Source: JAXDJJ01 sp034665745 (GTDB lineage: Bacteria; Actinomycetota; CADDZG01; WHSQ01). From it: 64,000 nucleotides of DNA. The notes beneath the pieces were generated by a model, which was not told where the DNA came from, ran no database searches, and saw only the letters and a program-made list of their open reading frames with translations. A program made the position numbers and the translations under genes. Of the stretch, positions 17,189 to 27,084 are shown in pieces; positions within the stretch are counted from its first letter, which is position 1; every line of letters starts with the position of its first letter. Location of the stretch: assembly GCA_034665745.1 (NCBI GenBank), contig JAXDJJ010000001.1, positions 12,494 to 76,493 of the forward strand, in the 5' to 3' direction.

Positions 17189-18931
17189 ATGTTCAAGAAG
17201 ATCCTTGTTGCCAACCGTGGAGAGATCGCGATCCGCGTCATGCGGGCCTGCCGTGACCTCGATATCGCCTCGGTCGGCGTCTATTCGGACCTCGATGCCG
17301 AGTCCCTCCACACACGGACGGCCGACGAGGCCTACAACGTCGGTCCCGGCCACGCAGCTGAGTCCTATCTGAAGATCCCGAACATCCTCGAAGCAGCGAA
17401 GCGTTCCGGGGCCGAGGCGGTGCACCCCGGGTACGGCTTCCTGGCGGAGAACGCCGAGTTCGCCAAGGCCGTGATGGACGCGGGACTCGTGTGGATCGGT
17501 CCCGCCCCCGAGATCATCGATTCGATGGGTGACAAGACTGCCGCTCGCCGGGCCGCGGCGGACGCAGGGGTCGCAACCGTCCCAGGCACCAAGGAACCCG
17601 TTACGACGGTCGACGAGGTCAAAGCCTTCGTGACCGAGTACGGATTGCCGTTAGCGATCAAAGCTTCGGCCGGTGGCGGCGGCAAAGGATTCCGGGTCGT
17701 CAAAGAAGAAGCCGACATCGAAGAGGGACTCGCGGGGGCCGCACGCGAAGCGCAGGCGTACTTCTCGTCGGATGACGTCTACCTCGAGTGCTATCTCGAG
17801 CGTCCTCGCCACATCGAGGTTCAGGTTCTCGGAGACTCGTCCGGCGCGGTGCTTTCGTTCCCCGAACGCGATTGTTCGTTGCAGCGCCGTCATCAGAAAC
17901 TCGTCGAAGAATCACCCTCCCCTGCTCTCGATCCTGCGGTTCGAGAAGCGATCATGGAAGCTGCAGCGAAGGTTTCGAAGCAGGTCGGATACAAGAACGC
18001 TGGAACCTGTGAGTTCCTGCTCGACAAGGACGGTAAGACCTTCTACTTCCTCGAGATGAACACGCGTTTACAGGTCGAGCATCCCGTCACGGAACTCGTG
18101 ACCGGGTTTGACCTCGTCAAAGCCCAGCTTCTCGTCGCCGCCGGCGAGCCTCTCGGCTTCGGCCAAGATGACATCGAGTTGAAGGGCCACGCGATCGAGT
18201 GCCGCATCAACGCCGAGAACCCGGCGAAGAACTTCATGCCAGCTCCGGGAGCGATAGGGCGCTACAAGGAACCGGGTGGGCCCGGCGTTCGGGTCGATTC
18301 GGGAACCGAAGCCAACAGCGTCATCCCTCAGGCGTACGACCCACTGGTCGCGAAGCTCGTCACTTACGGAGCAGACCGCGACGAAGCTCGCCGGAGGATG
18401 CTGCGCGCGTTGAGCGAGTACGAGATCGAGGGCATCAAGACGACCATCCCGTTCCACCGACTGATGCTTGCGGACGAACGTTTCGTCAGCGGCGGCTATC
18501 ACACGGGCACGGTCGAACAAGAGATGGATCTATCGGTGCTTGCCGAGGAGAAGGTCGCGGCCCCCAAGCCGGGCGAGCCCGAGGTCGCCGAACGCACGTT
18601 TGAGATCGAGCTCGACGGGAAGCGGTTCAACGTGCGAGCGAGGGAGCGCCTCGACACGATCGTGCGTCCCAAGAAACCGAAACCCCCGAAGAACATCGGC
18701 ACCGTTGGTGGTGCCGGTGGGGAGATCCTCGCGGCCCCCATGCAAGGAACGATCGTGAAAGTGCTGGTGAAGGTGGGCCAGGCCGTGAAAGCCGGGGAAG
18801 TCGTCTGCGTCCTCGAAGCGATGAAGATGGAGAACTCGATCCAGGCGCACGCCGACGGCACCGTCGAGGAGCTCAAGGTAGAGGCGGGCCAATCGGTCGA
18901 AACGGGCGCCACCATCGCAGTTATCCGCTAA
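17189..18931 (+). CDS. accA: Acetyl/propionyl-CoA carboxylase alpha subunit (biotin carboxylase + carrier)
   Basis: The protein has 580 residues: a biotin carboxylase domain (FKKILVANRGEIAIRVMRAC), an ATP-grasp domain (AGGGGKGFRVV, ECRINAEN) and a C-terminal carrier domain with EAMKMEN (biotinylated Lys546). It resembles AccA3/PccA of actinobacteria, which serve several carboxyltransferases. No cognate beta subunit is adjacent; candidates in this window are the fused carboxyltransferase at 43.4 kb or genes outside. Together with methylmalonyl-CoA mutase it would feed propionyl-CoA into the TCA cycle. It lies beside birA. A two-hairpin repeat follows the stop. Confidence 0.92.
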   Translation: MFKKILVANRGEIAIRVMRACRDLDIASVGVYSDLDAESLHTRTADEAYNVGPGHAAESYLKIPNILEAAKRSGAEAVHPGYGFLAENAEFAKAVMDAGLVWIGPAPEIIDSMGDKTAARRAAADAGVATVPGTKEPVTTVDEVKAFVTEYGLPLAIKASAGGGGKGFRVVKEEADIEEGLAGAAREAQAYFSSDDVYLECYLERPRHIEVQVLGDSSGAVLSFPERDCSLQRRHQKLVEESPSPALDPAVREAIMEAAAKVSKQVGYKNAGTCEFLLDKDGKTFYFLEMNTRLQVEHPVTELVTGFDLVKAQLLVAAGEPLGFGQDDIELKGHAIECRINAENPAKNFMPAPGAIGRYKEPGGPGVRVDSGTEANSVIPQAYDPLVAKLVTYGADRDEARRRMLRALSEYEIEGIKTTIPFHRLMLADERFVSGGYHTGTVEQEMDLSVLAEEKVAAPKPGEPEVAERTFEIELDGKRFNVRARERLDTIVRPKKPKPPKNIGTVGGAGGEILAAPMQGTIVKVLVKVGQAVKAGEVVCVLEAMKMENSIQAHADGTVEELKVEAGQSVETGATIAVIR

Positions 18932-18943
18932 CAAAGGACGGGG

Positions 18944-19011
18944 CTACTAAGTCACGTGTCGGCGTAGCCGACACCGGCTTAGCAACAGGATCGACGCAGT
19001 CGATCCGCATT
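18944..19011 (+). repeat. 68-bp two-hairpin dispersed element, copy A
   Basis: The element starts CTACTAAG, then hairpin 1 (GTGTCGGC-GTA-GCCGACAC, 18956-18974), the link CGGCTTAGCAACA, and hairpin 2 (GGATCGAC-GCA-GTCGATCC, 18988-19006). A second copy of the same length lies inverted at 26066-26133, with 56 of 68 positions identical and no gap. Hairpin 1 stems are identical; hairpin 2 stems differ at two pairs, both compensated. It lies directly downstream of accA. Confidence 0.85.
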
Positions 19012-19027
19012 ACTACTCTTGTAGTAT
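19011..19027 (+). promoter_or_regulatory. Small inverted repeat overlapping a -10-like box
   Basis: TACTAC-TCTT-GTAGTA (19011-19026) is a perfect 6-bp-arm palindrome. TAGTAT (19022-19027) within it has a -10-like sequence, ending 7 bp before the ATG at 19035, the spacing expected for a leaderless transcript. There is no Shine-Dalgarno for this gene. No convincing -35 box is visible. Confidence 0.4.
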
Positions 19028-19034
19028 CCCCGCG

Positions 19035-19490
19035 ATGGGAACGACGAAGCGCTGGAAAACATGGCTCGGCTGCCTTCTCTTCTTGTTCGCTGCGTTCGGG
19101 CTGATCTGGCTGAAGAACCCGGTCAATATCGGAAGCGAGCGTGAGAGTCAGCGTGCGTGGCTCGCTCTCGGCTACTCGGCGATCACCTTGTTCGTGTTCG
19201 TCCCTCCCCTGGTGTTTCGCACCCCGATCGAGATCGCCGCGCAGCGCGCATTGATCATCTGCATCACCGTCGGAATAACGATCTCCGTCTGGTGGGTGGG
19301 GTTCCTTCCATCGGACCCGCTCGGTTGCAGCCGCGTCGATGCCCCCGATTGCCACACGACCGCGGCGACCCGCTGGCGCGCTCTGACCGAAGGCGTGTCC
19401 ATCCTCGCCATCGCGTTCGTCGTGACCTACCTCGTTGGATCTTTCATCGCCAGACGCAGGATCAAGCACCCGGTGATGCCGGACCGCTAG
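19035..19490 (+). CDS. Four-helix membrane protein, function unknown
   Basis: The protein has 151 residues with hydrophobic segments at about 11-28, 44-60, 69-92 and 117-137. Two cysteines (GCSRVDAPDCH) sit in the loop between helices 3 and 4, presumably outside the cell, and could form a disulfide. The C-terminus is basic (RRRIKHP), fitting a cytoplasmic end. I recognise no family. It converges on the MerR gene with 7 bp between the stops. Confidence 0.65.
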   Translation: MGTTKRWKTWLGCLLFLFAAFGLIWLKNPVNIGSERESQRAWLALGYSAITLFVFVPPLVFRTPIEIAAQRALIICITVGITISVWWVGFLPSDPLGCSRVDAPDCHTTAATRWRALTEGVSILAIAFVVTYLVGSFIARRRIKHPVMPDR

Positions 19491-19497
19491 ACCGGGA

Positions 19498-20244
19498 TCA
19501 GACGCCTTTCGGTCGGGCCTCCATCGCGTGGCCGATCCATGCCATCAACTCGGGATCGACCATGCCGCGCGAGGCCTTCTCGGGGCCTTCGGTTTCATAC
19601 ATGGTTTGCAACGACTGCTTGATAGCCGGGTCACCTCCGGTGAACTGAGAGATGAGGTCCTCCCATCGGATCGCTATCGCTTGGACCTCATCACTCGCAG
19701 GATCGGCCCCCGCCTCCTTCAACCTCTGTGCGTCGGCGATCAGATCTGCCCAATCCTGCTGGCCTTTCTGCATGCCCTCATCACCAAGCTGCTTGCGACG
19801 CTCTTCCAACTGCGCGAGCTGTTCGGGCGTGTAATAGCTGTCGATCATCGTCATCACCTCCAGTGCTCGTATGAAATCTTCGGTCGATGGGTCTGTGGCT
19901 TGCTCCAGCGTTTCCAGGATGGCCGCAAGTCGTTCGCGCAACTGCTCTTGAAGGTCGATCTGACGTGACAGGTCGGCAAGGTGTTTCCGAACGACCTCCC
20001 GAGGATCGTTCGTCTGCGACGCCAGGACCCCCTTGATGTCGTCCAAGGACATCCCGAGCTGCCTCAAGGCGACGATCCGGTAGAGGCGCTGCACCTCGTC
20101 CCGGCCGTACAGGCGGTGGCCGGAGTCCGACCGTTCTGCCGGGGCCAGCAAGCCGATGTCGTCGTAGTGGTGCAGCGTGCGCACCGTCACTCCGGTGGCC
20201 TCTGCCAACTCCCCGATCTTCCACGTGTAGGTCTCCATCGCCAT
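19498..20244 (-). CDS. MerR-family regulator with TipAS-like ligand domain
   Basis: The protein has 248 residues. Residues ~8-75 form the MerR winged helix (WKIGELAEATGVTVRTLHHYDDIGLL), followed by a coiled coil (about 80-125) and a C-terminal TipAS-like antibiotic-recognition domain (YYTPEQLAQLEERRKQLG... LMAWIGHAME). TipA-type regulators sense thiopeptide or other drug-like ligands and activate efflux or their own gene. A 17-bp palindrome lies just upstream and is the likely binding site. A second ATG at 20238 is an alternative start. Confidence 0.9.
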   Translation of the reverse strand: MAMETYTWKIGELAEATGVTVRTLHHYDDIGLLAPAERSDSGHRLYGRDEVQRLYRIVALRQLGMSLDDIKGVLASQTNDPREVVRKHLADLSRQIDLQEQLRERLAAILETLEQATDPSTEDFIRALEVMTMIDSYYTPEQLAQLEERRKQLGDEGMQKGQQDWADLIADAQRLKEAGADPASDEVQAIAIRWEDLISQFTGGDPAIKQSLQTMYETEGPEKASRGMVDPELMAWIGHAMEARPKGV

Positions 20245-20263
20245 GATGGTGACAACGCTAGAC

Positions 20264-20280
20264 CCTCACCTCGCGTGAGG
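20264..20280. promoter_or_regulatory. MerR-type operator upstream of the TipA-like regulator
   Basis: CCTCAC - 5 bp - GTGAGG, 20 bp upstream of the regulator start and in the gap after npdG. The CCTCAC/GTGAGG form resembles operators described for TipA-like MerR proteins. Reading leftwards, TTGCAC precedes the palindrome and TCTAGC follows it, giving a possible promoter spanned by the operator as is usual for MerR regulation. Confidence 0.55.
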
Positions 20281-20288
20281 TGCAAGCC

Positions 20289-20959
20289 CTATATGTCGAT
20301 GCCCGTGATCGCGATACCGGAGCGGTCGGTGCCATAACGGTGATTGATCCCGATGAGCAGGGCAGTTATCGGTTCGATGATCCGGGCATTCTCGAGGGGC
20401 CCCGCATCGACGTAGCGGAGGTCCGACATGAGCCCGATCAGCTCTTTGACCGCTTCCTTCCCGAGCTTGCTTCCGCACACGAGGATGTCCCCCTCGAGCT
20501 TGGCATCGAGGTCGCCGACCGCCGAGGCCGACAGGGTGTGGAACGCGGCGCACATCTTCGTTCCCTTCGGGAGGAACGCGAGGCCCAGTTGAGCAGCGGA
20601 TCCTTCCCATACGCCGAACACGTGCGTCGCCTTGCCCCCGACCGATGCCTCCACGGGCACCGTCGCATCGATGACGACCGCGTTCTCTTGAAGGCTTTCC
20701 GCGATCGACCGGTAGATCGGCACGAATCCCGAGAACGGCACGGCGACGACAACCGTCGATGACGACGCCGCGGCAGCCGGGTTATCTAGCCCATCTACCT
20801 TCGCGTCGGGCACGATCGTCTTCAGCTTCTCCGCGGCCGCGTCGGCCTTGGCTTTGTCACGCGAACCGATCGTTACCTTGATCCCGGCCTTCGCCCAGCG
20901 TGTGGCCAAGGCGAAACCAAGGTCGCCGGTGCCGCCGATGATCGCAACGTGGTCTGTCA

Positions 20960-20960
<1 letters not shown>
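20289..20960 (-). CDS. npdG: F420-dependent NADP oxidoreductase (NADPH:F420)
   Basis: This 223-residue protein has an N-terminal Rossmann motif IGGTGDLGFALATRWAKAG and SRDKAKADAAAEKL typical of NpdG, VAVPFSGF, and the C-terminal region NARIIEPITALLIGINHRYG. The enzyme exchanges hydride between F420 and NADP, so this organism probably makes coenzyme F420. It is coupled to the methylmalonyl-CoA mutase gene: its ATG shares one base with that gene's TGA. No F420 biosynthesis genes or F420-dependent enzymes are seen in the window. Confidence 0.88.
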
Positions 20961-22528
<1,568 letters not shown>

Positions 22529-22572
22529 GTTCGGATGCTAGTCGCTGGGTTGGATAGATAGGATGCCGGCGC

Positions 22573-22989
22573 ATGGCGACAGTCGAAGACATCTATAAGA
22601 AGCACAGACCCCAGGCGTTCAGCCCCGATCGTCGCCCATCCTCCGCGGAGGTGTGGTGGTGGTTCTTCATGCGGATCTCCGGGGTGATCCTGCTATTCCT
22701 CGTGCTGATCCACCTCTACATCATGCATCTCGTCGGTGAAGGGGTCGAGCGTGTCGACTTCGCATTCGTCTCGAACCGGTGGAACAACGTCGGGTGGAAG
22801 ACGTTCGACTGGACGATGCTGTTCCTTGCACTACTCCATGGGACGAACGGCTTGCGGGTCATCATCGATGACTACGTGCGAAAGCCCAGCACCCGCACGG
22901 TCGTGAAGGCCCTTCTGTACACCACCAGCGCGATCCTGATGGTGATGGGCACCGCGGTCCTAGTCACGTTCGACTCGGGGGCCGGCTGA
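22573..22989 (+). CDS. sdhD: Succinate dehydrogenase membrane anchor subunit
   Basis: This 138-residue protein has three membrane helices (about 33-53, 77-97, 108-131). RISGVILLFLVLIHLYIMHL and LLHGTNGLRVIIDDY match actinobacterial SdhD; the histidines in helices 1 and 2 are candidate haem ligands. It is the first gene of an overlapping sdhD-sdhA-sdhB operon. A separate sdhC, normally upstream, is absent: only 44 bp separate this start from the divergent mutase gene. Confidence 0.88.
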   Translation: MATVEDIYKKHRPQAFSPDRRPSSAEVWWWFFMRISGVILLFLVLIHLYIMHLVGEGVERVDFAFVSNRWNNVGWKTFDWTMLFLALLHGTNGLRVIIDDYVRKPSTRTVVKALLYTTSAILMVMGTAVLVTFDSGAG

Positions 22990-24725
22990 TGGCGCATCAC
23001 CACACATACGACGCAGTGATAGTCGGCGCCGGAGGCGCCGGCTTGCGCGCGGCCCTCGAAGCAGGGGGCCGGGTCAAGACCGCTGTCGTGTCCAAGCTCT
23101 ACCCCACCCGTTCCCACACGGGGGCTGCTCAAGGTGGCATGTGTGCAGCTCTGGCGAACGTCGAGGAGGACTCGTGGGAGTGGCATGCGTTCGACACCGT
23201 CAAGGGCGGTGACTTCCTTGCCGACCAGGACGCGGTCGACGTGATGTGCAAAGAAGCAGTGACCTCTGTGCTCGAGCTCGAGAAGATGGGCCTCCCGTTC
23301 AACCGCACCGAAGATGGCCGTATCGACCAGCGCCGCTTCGGAGGTCACACACGCAATCACGGGGAGGCGCCGGTCAAGCGTGCGTGTTACGCCGCAGACC
23401 GAACCGGCCACATGATCCTGCAGACCCTCTACCAACAGTGCAACAAGGCCGGCGTCGAGTTCTACGACGAGTTCTTCGTCCTCGATCTATTGATGGTCGA
23501 GGGCGCGTGCGCGGGAATCGTCGCGTACGAGATCGCTACCGGCGAGCTCCACGTCTTCCATGCGAAATCCGTGCTGTTCGCAACCGGTGGCTACGGGAAG
23601 ATGTTCAAGATCACTTCGAACGCGCACACCTTGACCGGTGACGGCCCCGGGGTCGTCTACCGGAAGGGCCTCCCCTTGGAAGACATGGAGTTCTTCCAGT
23701 TCCACCCCACGGGTCTCTATGGGCTCGGCATCCTGCTCTCGGAGGCAGCTCGAGGCGAGGGCGGCATCCTCCGCAACGCCGACGGCGAACGTTTCATGGA
23801 GCGCTATGCCCCCACGATCAAGGACCTCGCCCCGCGCGACATGGTGTCGAGGGCCGAGTTCTTCGAGATCAAAGAGGGCCGCGGCGTCGGCCCCAAGAAG
23901 GACTACATCCTGTTGGACCTGACGCATCTCGATCCCCATGTCATCGAGACGAAGCTTCCCGACATCACCGAGTTCGCGCGTACCTATCTGAATGTCGAGC
24001 CCTTGAAGGAAGGCGTTCCGATCGTGCCGACCGCCCACTACGCGATGGGGGGCATCCCAACGAACGTCAACGCCGAGGTCTTGCGCGACCACACCGGGGC
24101 GACCGTCCCCGGCTTCTACGCCGCAGGTGAATGTGCGTGCGTCTCCGTGCATGGTGCGAACCGTCTCGGCACGAACTCTCTACTCGACATCGTCGTGTTC
24201 GGGCGCCGTGGCGGCCTAGCCATGGCCGAGCATGCGTCGACCACCAAACTCCTGGACCTCCCTGAGGATCCGGCCAAGCCAACCGAGGACTGGCTCGCAT
24301 CCCTCTATGAGGGTGGCGGCCCAGAGTTCAGCGCCAACATCAGAGCCCACCTCCAGGAAGTGATGATGGACAAGGCTTCGGTGGTTCGGACCGAAGAGTC
24401 CCTCGGTGAGGCAGAAGCCGAGCTTGCGACCCTGCAGCAGCGCTATTCGCAAACTCGGGTCCGGGACCGCTCGAAGGTCTTCAACACCGAGGTGATCGAA
24501 CACATCGAGCTTGGATTCCTCCTCGATATGGCCGAGGCCCTCGTCGTATCCGCCCGGGCACGCACCGAGAGCCGTGGCGGTCATTACCGCGAAGACCACC
24601 AGCAACGAGAGGACGAGCAGTGGCTGAAGCACTCGTTCATCTCCCGCTCGGAGACCGGCGAGACTTCCCTTAACTACAAGGACGTCACGATGGGGCGCTA
24701 CGAGCCGGTCGAGAGGAAGTACTAG
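22989..24725 (+). CDS. sdhA: Succinate dehydrogenase flavoprotein subunit
   Basis: This 578-residue protein has FAD-binding GAGGAGLRAALEAG at the N-terminus, the flavinylation motif RSHTGAAQGGM (covalent FAD at the His), FQFHPTGL, the active-site region PTAHYAMGGIPTN and the C-terminal YKDVTMGRYEP. It oxidises succinate to fumarate in the TCA cycle. The ATG overlaps the sdhD TGA by one base. Confidence 0.97.
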   Translation: MAHHHTYDAVIVGAGGAGLRAALEAGGRVKTAVVSKLYPTRSHTGAAQGGMCAALANVEEDSWEWHAFDTVKGGDFLADQDAVDVMCKEAVTSVLELEKMGLPFNRTEDGRIDQRRFGGHTRNHGEAPVKRACYAADRTGHMILQTLYQQCNKAGVEFYDEFFVLDLLMVEGACAGIVAYEIATGELHVFHAKSVLFATGGYGKMFKITSNAHTLTGDGPGVVYRKGLPLEDMEFFQFHPTGLYGLGILLSEAARGEGGILRNADGERFMERYAPTIKDLAPRDMVSRAEFFEIKEGRGVGPKKDYILLDLTHLDPHVIETKLPDITEFARTYLNVEPLKEGVPIVPTAHYAMGGIPTNVNAEVLRDHTGATVPGFYAAGECACVSVHGANRLGTNSLLDIVVFGRRGGLAMAEHASTTKLLDLPEDPAKPTEDWLASLYEGGGPEFSANIRAHLQEVMMDKASVVRTEESLGEAEAELATLQQRYSQTRVRDRSKVFNTEVIEHIELGFLLDMAEALVVSARARTESRGGHYREDHQQREDEQWLKHSFISRSETGETSLNYKDVTMGRYEPVERKY

Positions 24726-25465
24726 TGGGTCAAGAGCAGCAGGACATGACGCACGCCAAGATGGAAGTGAAGCTGCGCATCCTGCGCTTCAATCCCGAGC
24801 GCGACCAAGAAGCCCACTTCGAGGACTACACGATCGAGGCCGAGCCGATGGACCGCTTGCTCGACTGCCTCCACAAGGTCAAGTGGTACGAGGACGGCTC
24901 CTTGGCGTTGCGCCGCTCGTGCGCACACGGCATCTGTGGGTCCGATGCGATGGTCATCAACGGCAAGAACGCTCTGGCGTGCAAGGTCCTGGTGCAGGAC
25001 CTGAAACAACCGATCACGGTCGAGCCGATCCGCGGACTCCCCGTCATCAAAGACCTCGTCGTGAACATGGAGCCGTTCTTCGCCGGTTACAAGGCCGTGA
25101 AGCCCTGGCTCATCACCGATGACAACGAACGCGAGCCCGAGCGCGAGCGTTTGCAGTCGCAGGAAGACCGCGAGCGTTACGACGACACGACCAAGTGCAT
25201 CCTGTGCGCTGCTTGCACGACCTCGTGCCCGATCTTCTGGTCAGACGAGGAGTACGTGGGCCCCGCGGCGATCGTGCAGGCGCACCGCTTCATCTTCGAT
25301 TCACGTGACAGAGGTGGACGAGAGAGACTCGAGATCCTGTCGCAGAAGGATGGCGCCTACAAGTGCCGCACGGCGTTCAACTGCACCGACGCATGCCCCC
25401 GCGGGATCAAGGTCACGAAGGCCATCCAAGAAGTGAAGCGGGCGGCCCTCTTCAACTCACTCTAG
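24725..25465 (+). CDS. sdhB: Succinate dehydrogenase iron-sulfur subunit
   Basis: The protein has 246 residues. Cysteine clusters for all three centres are visible: [2Fe-2S] in RRSCAHGICGSDAM...LAC, [4Fe-4S] in CILCAACTTSCP, and [3Fe-4S] in CRTAFNCTDACPRG. It starts at GTG 24725, sharing one base with the sdhA TAG. It passes electrons from the flavin to quinone at the membrane anchor. Confidence 0.97.
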   Translation: MGQEQQDMTHAKMEVKLRILRFNPERDQEAHFEDYTIEAEPMDRLLDCLHKVKWYEDGSLALRRSCAHGICGSDAMVINGKNALACKVLVQDLKQPITVEPIRGLPVIKDLVVNMEPFFAGYKAVKPWLITDDNEREPERERLQSQEDRERYDDTTKCILCAACTTSCPIFWSDEEYVGPAAIVQAHRFIFDSRDRGGRERLEILSQKDGAYKCRTAFNCTDACPRGIKVTKAIQEVKRAALFNSL

Positions 25466-25476
25466 GAAGGACGGCG

Positions 25477-26067
25477 ATGCGCACGCTCCGGCGGGCGATC
25501 CTCGTTGTAGTCCTGGCGCTCTTGGCGTACCCCTTGTGGCTGGGTTTCCGTGTGTGGGACCAGTCGCACAGCGACGAGGTCTACAACGCGGATGCGATCG
25601 TCGTCCTGGGAGCCGCTCAGTACGACGGCGAGCCCTCCCCCATCTTCAAAGCGCGGCTCGACCATGCCGTTTACCTCTACAACGAAGGTCTCGCCGACAC
25701 CGTCGTAGTGACCGGAGGGAAGGCGCAGGGAGATCGATTCACGGAAGCTGAGGCCGGGGCGACCTACCTCGTCGGTCGATCCATCCCGGTGAGCGCGATC
25801 CTGTCCGAGAGCCAGGGACGCACGACGTTCGAGAGTTTGAAGGCGGTTCGCAAGCTGGCGGCTACCAACGAGATCGAAACGGCTCTGTTCGTCTCGGACC
25901 CCCTGCACTCCGAGCGCATCAAGCGCATCGCGATCGATCTCGGGTTCCAGAAGGCGTACACGAGTCCTGCGAACTACACCCAGCTGGAGCGATCCCGGCA
26001 GACGAAGATGAAAGAGCTCGTACACGAGGTGCTATCGCTGCTGGCTTATCAATTCCTTCAGAGGTAA
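25477..26067 (+). CDS. DUF218 / YdcF-SanA family membrane-anchored protein
   Basis: The protein has 196 residues from ATG 25477, with GGAAGGA 6 bp upstream. One N-terminal membrane helix (about 7-24) is followed by a DUF218 domain: ADAIVVLGAAQYDGEPSPIF, VVTGGKAQGDRFTEAEAGATYL, ESQGRTTFESL and VSDPLHSERIKRIA. Family members such as SanA and ElyC are linked to cell-envelope integrity; the reaction is unknown. It follows sdhB by 11 bp and may be the tail of that operon. The inverted 68-bp two-hairpin element begins at its stop codon. Confidence 0.88.
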   Translation: MRTLRRAILVVVLALLAYPLWLGFRVWDQSHSDEVYNADAIVVLGAAQYDGEPSPIFKARLDHAVYLYNEGLADTVVVTGGKAQGDRFTEAEAGATYLVGRSIPVSAILSESQGRTTFESLKAVRKLAATNEIETALFVSDPLHSERIKRIAIDLGFQKAYTSPANYTQLERSRQTKMKELVHEVLSLLAYQFLQR

Positions 26068-26133
26068 GGCGGACCGGCTTCGCCGGTCCTGTTGCTAACC
26101 CGGTGTCGGCATAGCCGACACATGTCTTAGTAG
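26066..26133 (-). repeat. 68-bp two-hairpin dispersed element, copy B (inverted)
   Basis: Read on the minus strand it starts CTACTAAG, then hairpin 1 (GTGTCGGC-TAT-GCCGACAC; 26103-26121), CGGGTTAGCAACA, and hairpin 2 (GGACCGGC-GAA-GCCGGTCC; 26071-26089). It matches copy A at 18944-19011 without gaps. It lies downstream of the DUF218 gene and upstream of the RTX-like gene, in the opposite orientation to both. Confidence 0.85.
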
Positions 26134-26201
26134 GGCAACCTTTCGCCCCTTTCGCTCGTCACTTCCCATGTTGGCGGCAATCTTCGACTGGGAGGTAACA
26201 C

Positions 26202-27059
26202 ATGGCACGGATAGCTCTGGTTCTTGGCGTCCTGATCAGCGCATTCATCGTTGCACCGGCACAAGCGGCCCCCGTTTGCTTCGGTCAGCGAGCGACGATC
26301 GTGGGTACGAACGGAGCCGACACCTTGCGCGGGACGGATGGCAACGATGTTGTGTTCTCGATGGGCGGCAACGACCACATCATCACCGGCGGAGGCAAAG
26401 ACAGGATCTGCTCGGGTGACGGCAACGATGTCGTCAAGGCCGGAGGCGGCGACGACAAGATCTTCGGCTCGACCGGTGTCGACCGGATCAACGGTGGCGA
26501 CGACAACGACGAGATCTTCACAGGTGGAGCGAACAGCCGAGACTACGAAGTCTCCCTAGGCGGTAGGGGCAACGACAAGGTGCACGGCGACTCCAACCCC
26601 GACAAGATCGACGGCGGGCCGGGCAACGACACCTTGGAAGGCGGAGGAGCACTCCTCGATCGCTTCGACGAGATCGGTGGGGGCCTTGGAGATGACGAGG
26701 TCTACGGTGGCTCGGAGTCGATCGTCAGCGGTGGTCAGGGAAGCGACTTCCTCTCCGGAGCGACCGTTAGCTTCGAAGGTGCGACCGGAGCCGTCGAGGT
26801 GAACCTGCTGAGCCTCACGGCGAAGGGTGAGGGTGACGACTCGCTCGATCAGGTCGTCAACATCATCGGTTCGAGCTACGACGACACCCTGTCCGGAGAC
26901 TCGCATGAGAACACGATCCAGGGTGGGAACGGCGACGATGACATCAACGGCAACGATGGGAACGACACCCTTACCGGTGATGGCGGCACGGATGACATCG
27001 ACGGCGGCTTCGGCCTCGATTCGTGTGACGCCGAGTCCGAGTTCAACTGCGAGACATAG
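26202..27059 (+). CDS. Secreted RTX-like calcium-binding repeat protein
   Basis: The protein has 285 residues: a signal peptide (cleavage near PAQAA), then most of the mature protein made of haemolysin-type nonapeptide repeats of the form GGxGxDxUx (GGGDDKIFG, GGNGDDDING, GGPGNDTLEG). These fold into a Ca2+-binding beta-roll after secretion. There is no enzymatic domain. Two cysteine pairs are at the ends (VCFG/ICSG; SCDAESEFNCET). GGGAGG precedes the ATG. It could be a surface structural or adhesive protein; the role is unknown. It lies 25 bp before the sulfatase gene. Confidence 0.88.
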   Translation: MARIALVLGVLISAFIVAPAQAAPVCFGQRATIVGTNGADTLRGTDGNDVVFSMGGNDHIITGGGKDRICSGDGNDVVKAGGGDDKIFGSTGVDRINGGDDNDEIFTGGANSRDYEVSLGGRGNDKVHGDSNPDKIDGGPGNDTLEGGGALLDRFDEIGGGLGDDEVYGGSESIVSGGQGSDFLSGATVSFEGATGAVEVNLLSLTAKGEGDDSLDQVVNIIGSSYDDTLSGDSHENTIQGGNGDDDINGNDGNDTLTGDGGTDDIDGGFGLDSCDAESEFNCET

Positions 27060-27084
27060 TCTCGAGTAGACGAGGGGCGACGAG

